Positions 1-9,154 of a stretch of DNA of 29,712 nucleotides are shown here, in pieces. Each line of letters begins with the position of its first letter. The first letter of the stretch is position 1. Location of the stretch: contig JBBQXF010000059.1 of the NCBI GenBank assembly GCA_038209965.1, positions 1 through 29,712 of the forward strand, in the 5' to 3' direction. Below the pieces are notes generated by a model. It worked only from the letters and a program-made list of their open reading frames with translations. It searched no databases and was not told where the DNA came from. The position numbers and the translations under genes are program-made. The stretch is from JALONO01 sp038209965. GTDB lineage: Bacteria > Bacteroidota > Bacteroidia > Cytophagales > Thermoflexibacteraceae.

Positions 1-1
1 C

Positions 2-790
2 ATTGTGGGTGGGGGCATCGACGAAGTGTCCATGATGAACATCCAAGAGATGATCGGATCGATGATGCCCAAGAAGACCAAAAAACGCAAGGTGACCATC
101 GCGGAGGCCCGCCGACTGCTCACCGATGAAGAAACGTCCAAACTGATCGATATGGACGAGGTGAAATCGATCGCCCTGTTCAAGGCCGAAAATTCGGGGA
201 TCATTTTCATTGATGAGATCGATAAAATTGCCTCGGCCCGGGGCACCGGCAGTGGCGGCCCCGACGTGAGCCGGGAGGGTGTGCAGCGCGACCTGCTGCC
301 CATTGTGGAGGGGAGTGCGGTCAATACCAAATACGGGATCGCCAATACCGATCATATTTTGTTCATTGCGGCGGGGGCGTTCCATGTGGCCAAACCATCG
401 GATCTCATCCCCGAACTGCAAGGCCGGTTCCCCATCCGCGTGGAGCTGAGCCCGCTCACCCAAGCCGATTTTTACCAGATTCTCAAAACCCCCAAAAATG
501 CCCTGACCAAACAGTACCAAGCACTGATGGAGGCTGAGGGCGTGGCCCTGAATTTTCAGGACGAGGCCCTCGAGGAAATTGCCGAGGTAGCTTTCAATAT
601 CAATGCCGAAGTGGAAAACATTGGGGCGCGGCGGCTCCAAACCGTGATGAGCCACCTGCTGAACGAATTTTTGTACGATGTGCCCGATTTGATCCCGGCC
701 AATTCGCACTTGGTCATCAACCGCGACATGGTCAAAGCCAAAATGGCGGGCTTGGTCAAAAACCGCGACTTGAGCCAATATATTTTGTAG
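2..790 (+). CDS. hslU: HslU, ATPase subunit of the HslUV protease (3' part)
   Basis: This is the C-terminal ~263 residues of the AAA+ unfoldase that feeds substrates into the HslV peptidase in the cytoplasm. The frame is open at the left window edge, so the true start and Walker A lie upstream. Visible marks are Walker B IIFIDEID (about residues 66-73 of the fragment), the run GAFHVAKPSDLIPELQGRFP typical of HslU, and a C-terminal tail ending RDLSQYIL. In this family the tail docks into HslV and activates it. The fragment starts inside the I-domain region, where a Lys-rich stretch (PKKTKKRKV) is seen. hslV is not in the window. A strong terminator follows 27 bp after the stop, so hslU ends its transcription unit. 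Identification is secure from the conserved motifs. Confidence 0.97.
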   Translation: MVGGGIDEVSMMNIQEMIGSMMPKKTKKRKVTIAEARRLLTDEETSKLIDMDEVKSIALFKAENSGIIFIDEIDKIASARGTGSGGPDVSREGVQRDLLPIVEGSAVNTKYGIANTDHILFIAAGAFHVAKPSDLIPELQGRFPIRVELSPLTQADFYQILKTPKNALTKQYQALMEAEGVALNFQDEALEEIAEVAFNINAEVENIGARRLQTVMSHLLNEFLYDVPDLIPANSHLVINRDMVKAKMAGLVKNRDLSQYIL

Positions 791-817
791 CGGTGGGCCC
801 AGCCTTCTTTCCGACAG

Positions 818-852
818 CTCCCCGGTTCGACCAGAACCGGGGAGTTTTTTTT
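818..852 (+). terminator. Rho-independent terminator of hslU
   Basis: A perfect 11-bp stem (CTCCCCGGTTC at 818-828 and GAACCGGGGAG at 834-844) closes a 5-nt loop and runs straight into eight T (845-852). It lies just after the hslU stop and should end that transcript before the TPR-CHAT gene. Confidence 0.93.
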
Positions 853-962
853 GGCCTCCAGTAAATGATCCACCGTGGCTGCAAATTGCTTAACTTAGGC
901 TCTCGAACTGTCAACCACCGTTTGGCCAACCCAATGCCAATGCTGCCCCCAAAACTGGATCA

Positions 963-3900
963 ATGAAAAAACTGCTCATTTTCTGTTGCTTGATCGGTTG
1001 GGGGATGCCCCAATCCACTTGGGCGCAAAGTTGGAAGGTGCTGGATTCGCTCACCACCAGTGCCTTTCGCAGTGGCGATGCCAAAAGTGCTTTGGGCTAC
1101 GCCAAGCAAGCCGCCGACCGGGCCAAGCGCGAATTTGGCAAGCGGCACGAAAACTATTTCTCTTCGCTCAACAACATTGCCTTCTGCCAAATGGCCCTCA
1201 AAGACCATGCGGCCGCAGAGAAGTCATACCAAAAAAATTTGCAGATCATCCGAAAAGCCTTGGGTGAGACCAACAGCAGTTATGCCCTGCAACTGTTCAA
1301 CTTGGGGGGGATGTACCAAACCACCAACCGCTTTGCCGAAGCCGAGACCAATTTCAAAGAAGCATTGCGCCTCCGTAAATTGCTTTATGAGAAGGACAAA
1401 TTGCCCCAATATGCGTCGTCACTGCGCGGGCTGGCCGCCTTTTACAGCCAGCAAGCCCGGCCCGCTGAAGCCGAGCCATTATTTCTCGAGTGTCTCGAAG
1501 TATTGGCGGCCACTGGGCGAAAGGATGGGCCCGAATATGCCCAAACCTTGACCGGGCTGGCCATTATGCAAGAAAGCCAAGGGCGGTTCCCCGAGGCCAG
1601 ACAACTCCACGATCAAATTTTGGGCATCTTGGCCAAACTGCCCCAGGGCAAGGAACGGCCCGACTATGCGTTGCAACTCAGCTTTGCGGCCAACAGCTAT
1701 TTCCATTTGGGCCAATACCTCCAGGCCGAGCAGATGCTCAACGAGTCGGCCCAACTATTGGCCAAAAAAGTGGGGAAAGACAATCTGTTGTTGACCAATC
1801 CGCTTTTTCGCCAAGTGGAGGTGTACCGTACGCTGGGGCGCTACCGGGAAGCCCAGCGAGTGGGCGAAGAATTGTGCCAACTGATCGAGAAGCGATCGGG
1901 CCGGGAAAACGTTGAGTATGCCCGGGCACTCAATTACTTGGCCACGGTCCATATTGTCAAAACCAATTTTAAGGAGGCCGACTCCCTGCTGCAAGCCAGT
2001 TTGGCCATTTATGAACGCACGTTGGGCAAAAACCACCCCAACTATGCCGTTGCGCAGGGCAACCTGGCTTTGGTGTACCAGAAAACCGATCGCTTTGCTG
2101 AAGCCGAAGGGCTTTATCAAGCTTTGTTGCCGGTCAAGGCCAAAGCCCGGGGCGAAAATTCTGCCGATTATTTGGTGAGCCTCAACAACTTGGCCACCAT
2201 GTACTTGAACCAGGGCAAAATGGAACTGGCCGAGTCCACCATGATCAGGGTGCGCGATGGGATGGCCAAAGGGTTGGGCCAGTCTCACCCCAGCTATCTT
2301 GGGGCCTTGAACAACTTGGCTTATTTGTACAAGACCAAGGGTGATTTTGCCCAAGCCGAAACCATGTTTGCCGAAGTGATGGAGCGGGCCATCACCCTGT
2401 TCCGCCGTCAATCGCTTTCGTTCAGCGAACAAGAAAAGGGGGAATTCCGGCAATCGCTCGATATGTATTTCAGCAATTTCAACAGCTTGGTCTTGGCGGC
2501 CTCGCTGTCGGGCAAGCCACAGGACGCGGCCACCCTGGCCCGCCTCCACGCCCAACTGTACGACAATGTCCTGTTCAGCAAGTCCCTACTGCTCAACAAC
2601 AGTTACAAAATGCGGGCTGAAATAGCCAACGGCAAAAATGTTGGGCTGAAAAAACTGCACGAAGAGTGGTTGCTCAAGCGCAGCCAACTGGCCCGGGCCT
2701 ATTCCCAAGGCACTGGCCCGGCAGACGCGGCCCAATCGCCAACGCGGCCAGATCCCGCCGCGCTGGAACTCGAGGCCAATGAACTGGAAAAACAGTTGTT
2801 CGCCCAAGCCAACACCGATCCAACGGTTTATCACTGGCCAGATGTGCAGAAGCAGCTCAAACGGGGCGAGGCGGCGGTCGAGATCGTCCGGGCCAAAATT
2901 TGGAAAGACACCCAAGCCCGGCAGTACGACACCACCTACTTTGCCCTCGTGCTCACCAGCGACCAGAAACCTCAGTGGGTCAGTTTGGGAGCGGGCCGGT
3001 GGCTGGAGCGCGCCAGTTTCCGGGCCTACCAGCTATCGCTCAGCGAAAAGCGCCAGCCACGGGCCAAATCAAGTGGCCGCCCCCGGCCCCAGCCCGATGA
3101 GCCAGGATCCATTTTTGATTCCCTTTATGACCGCTACTGGAAACCGATTGCCAATAAATTGCCTGGGATCAAAAAAGTCTATTTCTCGCCCGATGGCGTG
3201 TATCATCAACTCAACTTGCTGACCCTGTGGAACCCGGCAACTGGGCGCTATCTGGCCGACGAGGGCATTGACATCCACTTGCTCACCTCCACCCGCGACT
3301 TGGCCGAGCCGGCTTTGGCCAGCGGAGCCACCAAGGGCAATTTGGCGGTGTTGATCGGTCGGCCCCAATACAACCTGTCGGCCACCGATCTGCTGGCCCA
3401 AGTGCAGCAGGTGCCCCCCGGTAATCGGATCAGGACAATGACCCAGGGTGAAGCCATTTCCCAGTTCTTGCGGGGGCGCGTAGCGGATTTGCCCGCCACC
3501 GAAGTGGAGATCAGCCAAACGGCAGCGGCCCTGAAAGCCCGTAAATGGAAAGTGGAAAGTTATTTGGGGGCCGCCGCACTGGAAGAAGTGGTCAAAAATG
3601 TAAGCAGCCCGCGGGTGCTCCACATTGCCACCCACGGTTATTACTTGCCCCCGCCCAGCCAAGGCCACAACAGTCAGGATGATCCCCTTCTCTATTCGGG
3701 TTTGTTGTTGGCCGGAGTTTCGGGGTTTGAGCAGGCCACCCAAAAGCCCGATACCGAGGATGGCGTGCTGACGGCCTATGAAGCCCAGGGCCTCCGACTG
3801 ACCAACACCGAGTTGGTGGTGTTGTCGGCGTGCCAAACCGGCTTGGGCAAAATAGAAGATGGCGAGGGCGTATATGGCCTACAACGTGCCTTCAGGGTGG

Positions 3901-4106
3901 CCGGGGCCAGCAACATCATGATGAGCCTGTGGCGGGTGGCCGACCAAGAAACCCAAGCGTTGATGACCCACTTTTATACTGAATGGCTCAAAGGTGGCAG
4001 CCAACCGAACGACAAGCACCGGGCATTCCGGGCCGCCCAGGCCAAACTCCGCAAACAACGTCCAGAACCTTTTTATTGGGGCTGTTTTGTGATGGTGGGC
4101 AAGTAA
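963..4106 (+). CDS. Secreted tetratricopeptide-repeat protein with C-terminal CHAT protease domain
   Basis: A 1047-residue protein. Residues 1-21 form a Sec signal peptide (KKLLIF...STWA, cleavage before QS). Residues about 40-480 are tandem TPR helices with recurring Ala/Leu/Tyr patterns and 'RFAEAE..' phrases, for example at 1330, 1570 and 2090. A linker with a low-complexity Arg/Pro patch (about residues 700-715) leads into a caspase-like CHAT domain (about 740-1047). The likely catalytic dyad is His891 in HIATHG and Cys957 in LSACQTG, followed by GEGVYGLQRAF and the family's typical MSLW and FYWGCFVMVG ending. CHAT is a clan CD cysteine peptidase fold. The TPR part probably binds a partner or the substrate. 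The dyad is intact, so activity is likely, but the substrate is unknown. The gene stands alone between a terminator and the susCD promoter. The ATG at 963 is chosen because it gives a clean signal peptide. Confidence 0.9.
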   Translation: MKKLLIFCCLIGWGMPQSTWAQSWKVLDSLTTSAFRSGDAKSALGYAKQAADRAKREFGKRHENYFSSLNNIAFCQMALKDHAAAEKSYQKNLQIIRKALGETNSSYALQLFNLGGMYQTTNRFAEAETNFKEALRLRKLLYEKDKLPQYASSLRGLAAFYSQQARPAEAEPLFLECLEVLAATGRKDGPEYAQTLTGLAIMQESQGRFPEARQLHDQILGILAKLPQGKERPDYALQLSFAANSYFHLGQYLQAEQMLNESAQLLAKKVGKDNLLLTNPLFRQVEVYRTLGRYREAQRVGEELCQLIEKRSGRENVEYARALNYLATVHIVKTNFKEADSLLQASLAIYERTLGKNHPNYAVAQGNLALVYQKTDRFAEAEGLYQALLPVKAKARGENSADYLVSLNNLATMYLNQGKMELAESTMIRVRDGMAKGLGQSHPSYLGALNNLAYLYKTKGDFAQAETMFAEVMERAITLFRRQSLSFSEQEKGEFRQSLDMYFSNFNSLVLAASLSGKPQDAATLARLHAQLYDNVLFSKSLLLNNSYKMRAEIANGKNVGLKKLHEEWLLKRSQLARAYSQGTGPADAAQSPTRPDPAALELEANELEKQLFAQANTDPTVYHWPDVQKQLKRGEAAVEIVRAKIWKDTQARQYDTTYFALVLTSDQKPQWVSLGAGRWLERASFRAYQLSLSEKRQPRAKSSGRPRPQPDEPGSIFDSLYDRYWKPIANKLPGIKKVYFSPDGVYHQLNLLTLWNPATGRYLADEGIDIHLLTSTRDLAEPALASGATKGNLAVLIGRPQYNLSATDLLAQVQQVPPGNRIRTMTQGEAISQFLRGRVADLPATEVEISQTAAALKARKWKVESYLGAAALEEVVKNVSSPRVLHIATHGYYLPPPSQGHNSQDDPLLYSGLLLAGVSGFEQATQKPDTEDGVLTAYEAQGLRLTNTELVVLSACQTGLGKIEDGEGVYGLQRAFRVAGASNIMMSLWRVADQETQALMTHFYTEWLKGGSQPNDKHRAFRAAQAKLRKQRPEPFYWGCFVMVGK

Positions 4107-4490
4107 ACTTATAGGTATGCTACAGATGCGCACTTGGCGAACAAAGTATGCCACCCGTAATATGGCCAGTTCCCCAGTCGTATCGATCCCCGTTGCTGAT
4201 TTGTTAATCCCAATCCACCAGACAGCTACCAACCTTATGGGTGACAAATCGCGTATTTTGGCCAGTCTCCTTGCCGTTATGTAGGCCCCAAAGTAAAAAC
4301 AGGGTAAGATAACGGGTTAAAAAGGGAAAAAATTGGGTTCCAAAGAAAAAGCACTTAAATTTGCCGATATGAGCTTAGCGCAATTTTGTTCGACATTTGG
4401 GGTCAAATGTTAAAAGTAAAGCGCAAAGGCGAAAGCACATTTTAATAAATTTCCAGTTTTTTATACCTACTTTAAAACTATTTCTCGATT
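4107..4490. other. Intergenic region upstream of susC
   Basis: These 384 bp contain no credible gene. No T-tailed hairpin follows the TPR-CHAT stop. The right part is AT-rich and carries the likely susCD promoter (4332-4363). The remaining ~125 bp would be a long 5' untranslated leader. I see no riboswitch-like fold by eye. Confidence 0.6.
4332..4363 (+). promoter_or_regulatory. Probable Bacteroidota-type promoter of susC-susD
   Basis: ATTG (4332-4335), a 20-bp spacer and TAAATTTG (4356-4363) match the phylum's -33/-7 consensus (TTTG, 19-21 bp, TAnnTTTG), with one mismatch in the -33 box. The start of transcription would be near 4370. This is a sequence match only. Confidence 0.45.
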
Positions 4491-7469
4491 ATGAAAAGAT
4501 TCCTACTCCTAAGTATGGCCTTTCTGTTTTGCGTGGGCTCAGCCCTTGCCCAGGATCGCCAGATTACGGGCACAGTGATTGATGGGGGCGAGAAATCCCC
4601 ATTGCCCGGCGTGAACATAGTGATAAAGGGCGGGTCGGCCGGCACCACTACCGATGTAGATGGCAAGTTCCGCCTGAACGTTTCGGCTAACTCCACCACC
4701 TTGATCTTCAGTTTTGTTGGCTTCTTGACCCAAGAGGTCGTCATCGGCAACCAATCTAACATTTCGGTTACTCTGGCCCCCGATGCCAAGACCCTGACCG
4801 AAGTGGTGGTGACGGGTTATGGTGTGCAAGAAAAGAAATCGATCTCCGGCTCGACAGCCGTCATCAAGGCTGAAACTATCCGGTCAGTGCCCATGGGTTC
4901 TTTTGATCAAGTCTTGCAAGGACAAGCCCCCGGCTTGCTGATCCAAGCCAACTCTGGCCAACCTGGCGCGTCTGCTTCGGTCGTGATCCGGGGCAAAGGC
5001 TCCGTGAACGGCACCAATGATCCGCTCTATATAGTGGATGGCGTGCAGATCTCGGCCCAAAACTTTGCCACCCTCAACCCCGCCGACTTTGAAAGCGTGA
5101 ACGTGTTGAAAGATGCCTCAGCCACTTCAGTTTATGGTTCGCGTGGAGCCAATGGGGTTATTGTGATCCAGACCCGGCGGGGCAAAGCTGGGAAAACCAA
5201 TTTCGAGTATTCGGGCCAATATGGGATGTCGTTTTTCCCGCCCAACCGACTCGAGGTGATGAACTCCAATGAAAAGGTCGATTACGAACTGCGCCGGGGT
5301 GGTACTCCGTTGGAAGATCTGACCGCCGCCGAGATCGCCACGCTACGTACGATAAACACCAATTGGCAAGACGAATTGTTCCAAGTTGGCCGCACCTCCC
5401 AGCACCAATTGAGTGCCTCGGGTGGCAATGAAAAGACCATTTTTTACGTTTCCGGCAACTTTTTTCAGCAAACTGGCACCGTTAAGTTCACTGGTTTGGA
5501 TCGTTACACGGCTCGGACCAACATAGAGCACAATGCTGGCAACATCCGGTTCGGCCTTAATGGCTCACTTGGGTACTCGCAGTCCACCAACACTACTGAG
5601 AGCAATGCTGGCATCGCTTCGCCGCTGAACGCCATCCGCTGGGTAAACCCTTACGAAACATCGCGGGATGCCAATGGCAACTACACCAATATCGGTTCGG
5701 GACAACCCAACCCATTGCAGGAAATATTGGAAAGCAACCGTGGCACGAATGAGGTGAAAGGGGTGGGCAATATATTTGTGGAATATAGCGTTCCCTTCAT
5801 CAAAGGATTGACCGCCCGGACCTCATGGGGGATTGACTACGAAAACCAAGAGTCAACCAGCTATTTCAGCCGTTTTGGTTTTATTGGCCAAGGCGCGGGT
5901 GCTCGGCGCAACGGATCGCTCAACCGGAACTTTTTCCGCAATACCCGCTGGACCGGAACCAATTCGCTCAATTATACCAAAACCGTGGGCGACCATTCCT
6001 TGAACGTAGGCTTGTTCCAAGAAGTAGTGCGCAACCGCTTTGCCACTTTTGGCTTCACCGGTTTCGGCCTCACTGGCAACCTGCAAAATGAAGCGGGCAT
6101 TACCCAAGGCAGCCCAACCAACAATTTTATTCCTGTAGTGCGGGGCGATGCCAATGAAAACGGACTGGTTTCTTACTTTACTAACGGAACCTACGGCTAC
6201 AAGGATCGTTATTTCGTCAATTTTGGCGTTAGGCGCGATGGTTCGTCCCGTTTTGGGGCTGACCGCCGCTGGGCCAATTTCTGGTCAGTGGGCGCCAGTT
6301 GGATCATGTCCGAAGAAGGATTCATGAGCGGGATTGACAAAAGCGTCCTAAGCCAACTCAAACTGAAGGCCAGCTATGGCACGGTGGGCAGCCAAGCCGG
6401 TTACACCAGTGCTTTTGGTTCTTCTGGGGTGGGGGATTTTGCCTCCCGGGCTTTGTTCTCGACTGCTGGCGGTTTTGTGTATGATGGTGGCGCGGGCATT
6501 AGGGTTACACAATTGGCCAATCCTGAATTGAGCTGGGAGCAAAAAGGCATGTTCAATGCTGGGGTTGAGTTTAACATGTTCAACGACCGGGTGACTGGCG
6601 GAATCGAAGTGTACAACAACGTGACCACCAACCTTTTCTTGCCGGCCCAACTTTCCCGTACCACTGGTTTCACCAACCAGAACCGCAACGTGGGCAGCCT
6701 GCGCAACCGGGGCATCGAAGTTCAAGTGAACTTTACCCCCGTTCAAGCCAATGATTTCCGCTGGACATTGGGTGGCAATTTCACTTATAACCGCAACCAA
6801 GTGTTGGATTTGGCCCGTACCGACGATTTTATCACTGGTCTCATCGCTTACCGCGTTGGCCAGCCGATCAACAGTAATTTTTTGGTTGATTTTGTCGATG
6901 CTGATCCCCAAACCGGCTTGGCCCGCTACCGCCGTCCCGATGGTGAGCTGACCACCACCTACAACCCCGGCGATCGGCAGATTTTCGGTACCGGTGATGC
7001 CCCCTATTTTGGTGGAATTACCAACAGCCTATCTTACAAAGGGTTAGAATTGAGCTTTCTGCTCAACTTTGTATTGGGCAACCGGATTTATAACAACGAC
7101 CGCACCAACGTAGAAAACCCTACCTATTATTTTGACAATATGGCCCGGGTGCTCTTACAAGAATGGCAGCGCCCTGGCGATATCACCACTATCCCGAACC
7201 CCGATCAGGAAATGCAGACTTCCACCACCCGTTTCTTGGAAGATGGCAGTTTCTGGCGCTTGCGCAACGTCATGTTGTCCTACAACCTGCCCAGTGCGTT
7301 GGTCAGTAAGGCCAAACTGAGTGGGGTGCGGGTATTTGTCCAAGCCCAAAATGCGTTTACTTGGACTAAATTCTTAGGGTTTGATCCAGAGTTATCCACT
7401 GGACAATTGACTGGAGCTCAATATCCCGCGCTCCGTACCGTTACTTTTGGTTTGAACCTTTCTTTCTAA
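4491..7469 (+). CDS. SusC/RagA-type TonB-dependent outer-membrane transporter
   Basis: A 992-residue outer-membrane import channel that takes up oligosaccharides or other nutrients using the TonB/proton motive force, in complex with the SusD-like lipoprotein encoded next. Residues 1-20 are a signal peptide (cleavage ALA|QD). Residues about 24-100 form a carboxypeptidase-regulatory-like beta domain (ITGTVID...LPGVNI...DGKF). A TonB-box-like LTEVVVTGYG sits at 102-111. The plug spans about 115-230 with the SusC signature DPLYIVDG (177-184) and the SVYGSRGANGVI motif. The rest is a beta barrel ending in the aromatic strand FGLNLSF. The length is normal for the family. The susD start is only 21 bp downstream, so the two are co-transcribed. 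The substrate cannot be read from sequence: no glycoside hydrolase, hybrid two-component sensor or ECF sigma/anti-sigma pair adjoins. Confidence 0.96.
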   Translation: MKRFLLLSMAFLFCVGSALAQDRQITGTVIDGGEKSPLPGVNIVIKGGSAGTTTDVDGKFRLNVSANSTTLIFSFVGFLTQEVVIGNQSNISVTLAPDAKTLTEVVVTGYGVQEKKSISGSTAVIKAETIRSVPMGSFDQVLQGQAPGLLIQANSGQPGASASVVIRGKGSVNGTNDPLYIVDGVQISAQNFATLNPADFESVNVLKDASATSVYGSRGANGVIVIQTRRGKAGKTNFEYSGQYGMSFFPPNRLEVMNSNEKVDYELRRGGTPLEDLTAAEIATLRTINTNWQDELFQVGRTSQHQLSASGGNEKTIFYVSGNFFQQTGTVKFTGLDRYTARTNIEHNAGNIRFGLNGSLGYSQSTNTTESNAGIASPLNAIRWVNPYETSRDANGNYTNIGSGQPNPLQEILESNRGTNEVKGVGNIFVEYSVPFIKGLTARTSWGIDYENQESTSYFSRFGFIGQGAGARRNGSLNRNFFRNTRWTGTNSLNYTKTVGDHSLNVGLFQEVVRNRFATFGFTGFGLTGNLQNEAGITQGSPTNNFIPVVRGDANENGLVSYFTNGTYGYKDRYFVNFGVRRDGSSRFGADRRWANFWSVGASWIMSEEGFMSGIDKSVLSQLKLKASYGTVGSQAGYTSAFGSSGVGDFASRALFSTAGGFVYDGGAGIRVTQLANPELSWEQKGMFNAGVEFNMFNDRVTGGIEVYNNVTTNLFLPAQLSRTTGFTNQNRNVGSLRNRGIEVQVNFTPVQANDFRWTLGGNFTYNRNQVLDLARTDDFITGLIAYRVGQPINSNFLVDFVDADPQTGLARYRRPDGELTTTYNPGDRQIFGTGDAPYFGGITNSLSYKGLELSFLLNFVLGNRIYNNDRTNVENPTYYFDNMARVLLQEWQRPGDITTIPNPDQEMQTSTTRFLEDGSFWRLRNVMLSYNLPSALVSKAKLSGVRVFVQAQNAFTWTKFLGFDPELSTGQLTGAQYPALRTVTFGLNLSF

Positions 7470-7490
7470 CCATCTAAACATCGATAAAAA

Positions 7491-8924
7491 ATGAAGGCTA
7501 TAAAACTTGTATTGCTATCAGTGGTGCTGGCCGCCACTTCTTGCACCGGGGTAATCGACGTGAACCCCACTCACATTCTGGACGAGAGCAACGCCCTCAA
7601 AAGCATCGCCAACTTCGATGCTGCCTTGAATGGCGCCTACTCCCAATTAAGGGGGGTGGATTCTTATGGGCGCAACCAGGCCTCGATCCCAGATATGATG
7701 ACTGACAATTTGACCGAAAGCGGCGAAAATTTGCCCCAAGGCACCCGGGGAATCGTTGATTGGCAACAAGCCGCCGATAACGCTGCGGTGGAAGGCCAAT
7801 GGTTGATCAATTATAGAGTGCTCAACGCGACCAATGTGGTCATCAATGGCATCGATGCTTTCGCCAGTACCAACCAGCGGGCAGCCAACCGGGTAAAAGG
7901 ACAAGCATTGGCTTTACGTGCCCTGATGCACTTTGATCTATTGAAATGGTATGCCAATAATTACGATCGCAACTCGACCGACCCAGCAGTGCCCATTATG
8001 ACTGCTCCGGCTGCCCAAAACCCTGATTTGCGCCCAGTTCGCTCCACGGTGAAGGAAGTGTATGACCAAATCTTCCGCGATTTGAACGAAGCCGCTACTT
8101 TGTTGGCCAATACCGATCGTGCAGTCAACTCAGCGACTAACCGGAGCCGGATCGATCTTACAGTGGTCAATGCAATCTTGGCCCGGGTATCGCTCTACGC
8201 TGGACAATGGGCCGATGCGGTCCGTTTTTCAACTGAAGCGATCAACCGGGTTCCCTTGGCCACTCGGGCCCAGTTCCCCGGGATCTGGAATGATGCTAAC
8301 ATTGCCGAAGTGATTTGGCACATCACCTTTAACCCTGGTGAAGGCGGCCCCGCCATTGAGGTCTATTCACCGGCGGCCGATCGGGCCTCGTACGATGCCT
8401 CCCCTGATTTAGTAGCGTTGTACGATCAAGCCAATGATGTGCGCTTTGGGGCCTATATTACCCAAGGTTTCCGCATCCGGGTCAACCGCCCAGCCGCCCG
8501 GTTCATCGTGACCAAGTATTTGGGCAAAGGAACCACCCGTGATGGGGCTGTCAACTTCAAGGCCTTCCGCACGGGCGAGATGCTGCTGATCCGCGCCGAG
8601 GCCAATGCCCGGTCGGGGAACGGGGCCGCCGCCCTGGCCGACCTTAACTTGCTGCGAGTGGCCCGGATCACTGGGTTCCAGCCCGGCACCGAGAGCGGAG
8701 CGACCCTGATCACGGCCATTGCCAATGAGCGACGCCGGGAACTGTTTGTGGAAGGCCACCGCTGGTTTGACCTCAAGCGCACCACGCGCACCATTGAGCG
8801 CCAAGGCTGCCGTCCTCCCGCAACGGCTTGTAACTTGGCCGCCGCTAGCCCACGCTGGACTTGGCCCATCCCTACCAACGAGTTGATTGCCAACCCCAAT
8901 GCAACCCAAAATACTGGTTACTAA
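7491..8924 (+). CDS. SusD/RagB-type outer-membrane nutrient-binding lipoprotein
   Basis: A 477-residue surface lipoprotein that acts as the lid of the SusC channel and captures its ligand. The signal peptide ends in lipobox ATSC with Cys18 as the lipidated residue. The N-terminal half shows SusD-type TPR helices (ALRALMHFDLLKWYA). The C-terminal region carries the family phrases MLLIRAEANAR, LNLLR, ANERRRELFVEGHRWFDLKR and a final WPIPTNELIANP..TQNTGY. It follows susC by 21 bp and is closed by a strong terminator, so the operon has just these two genes. The sugar or other ligand is not predictable. Confidence 0.96.
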   Translation: MKAIKLVLLSVVLAATSCTGVIDVNPTHILDESNALKSIANFDAALNGAYSQLRGVDSYGRNQASIPDMMTDNLTESGENLPQGTRGIVDWQQAADNAAVEGQWLINYRVLNATNVVINGIDAFASTNQRAANRVKGQALALRALMHFDLLKWYANNYDRNSTDPAVPIMTAPAAQNPDLRPVRSTVKEVYDQIFRDLNEAATLLANTDRAVNSATNRSRIDLTVVNAILARVSLYAGQWADAVRFSTEAINRVPLATRAQFPGIWNDANIAEVIWHITFNPGEGGPAIEVYSPAADRASYDASPDLVALYDQANDVRFGAYITQGFRIRVNRPAARFIVTKYLGKGTTRDGAVNFKAFRTGEMLLIRAEANARSGNGAAALADLNLLRVARITGFQPGTESGATLITAIANERRRELFVEGHRWFDLKRTTRTIERQGCRPPATACNLAAASPRWTWPIPTNELIANPNATQNTGY

Positions 8925-8946
8925 GGCTCAGTCAATTCATTCGTTT

Positions 8947-8985
8947 AAAAAAACAACCACTTCACGCGAAGTGGTTGTTTTTTTT
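8947..8985. terminator. Strong terminator between susD and the convergent exporter operon, probably bidirectional
   Basis: A perfect 12-bp stem (AACAACCACTTC 8952-8963, GAAGTGGTTGTT 8968-8979) with a 4-nt loop is flanked by an A-run on the left (8947-8953) and a T-run on the right (8978-8985). It therefore reads as a Rho-independent terminator on both strands. It serves susD (plus strand) and could also stop the minus-strand tolC-like transcript that ends at 9155. Confidence 0.92.
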
Positions 8986-9154
8986 GGCGAAAGCAATCAA
9001 GGTAGGCGGTGTGGGCACAGATGGGTTCGGCCGGGGCGGCACTATTTTACGCCCGGCACTTGGCCGGAAAAACATTGAATGGCTGGCGAAAATTTAATTT
9101 TGTGACCATTAACCTGATCGCGAAGGGGTTACGGTTGGCTTCTATCAATCTATC

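Noticed and set aside
1755..3836. Antisense frames of 255-266 codons opposite the TPR-CHAT gene
   Set aside because: They are shadows of the GC-rich TPR-CHAT coding sequence, with no promoter or motif of their own.
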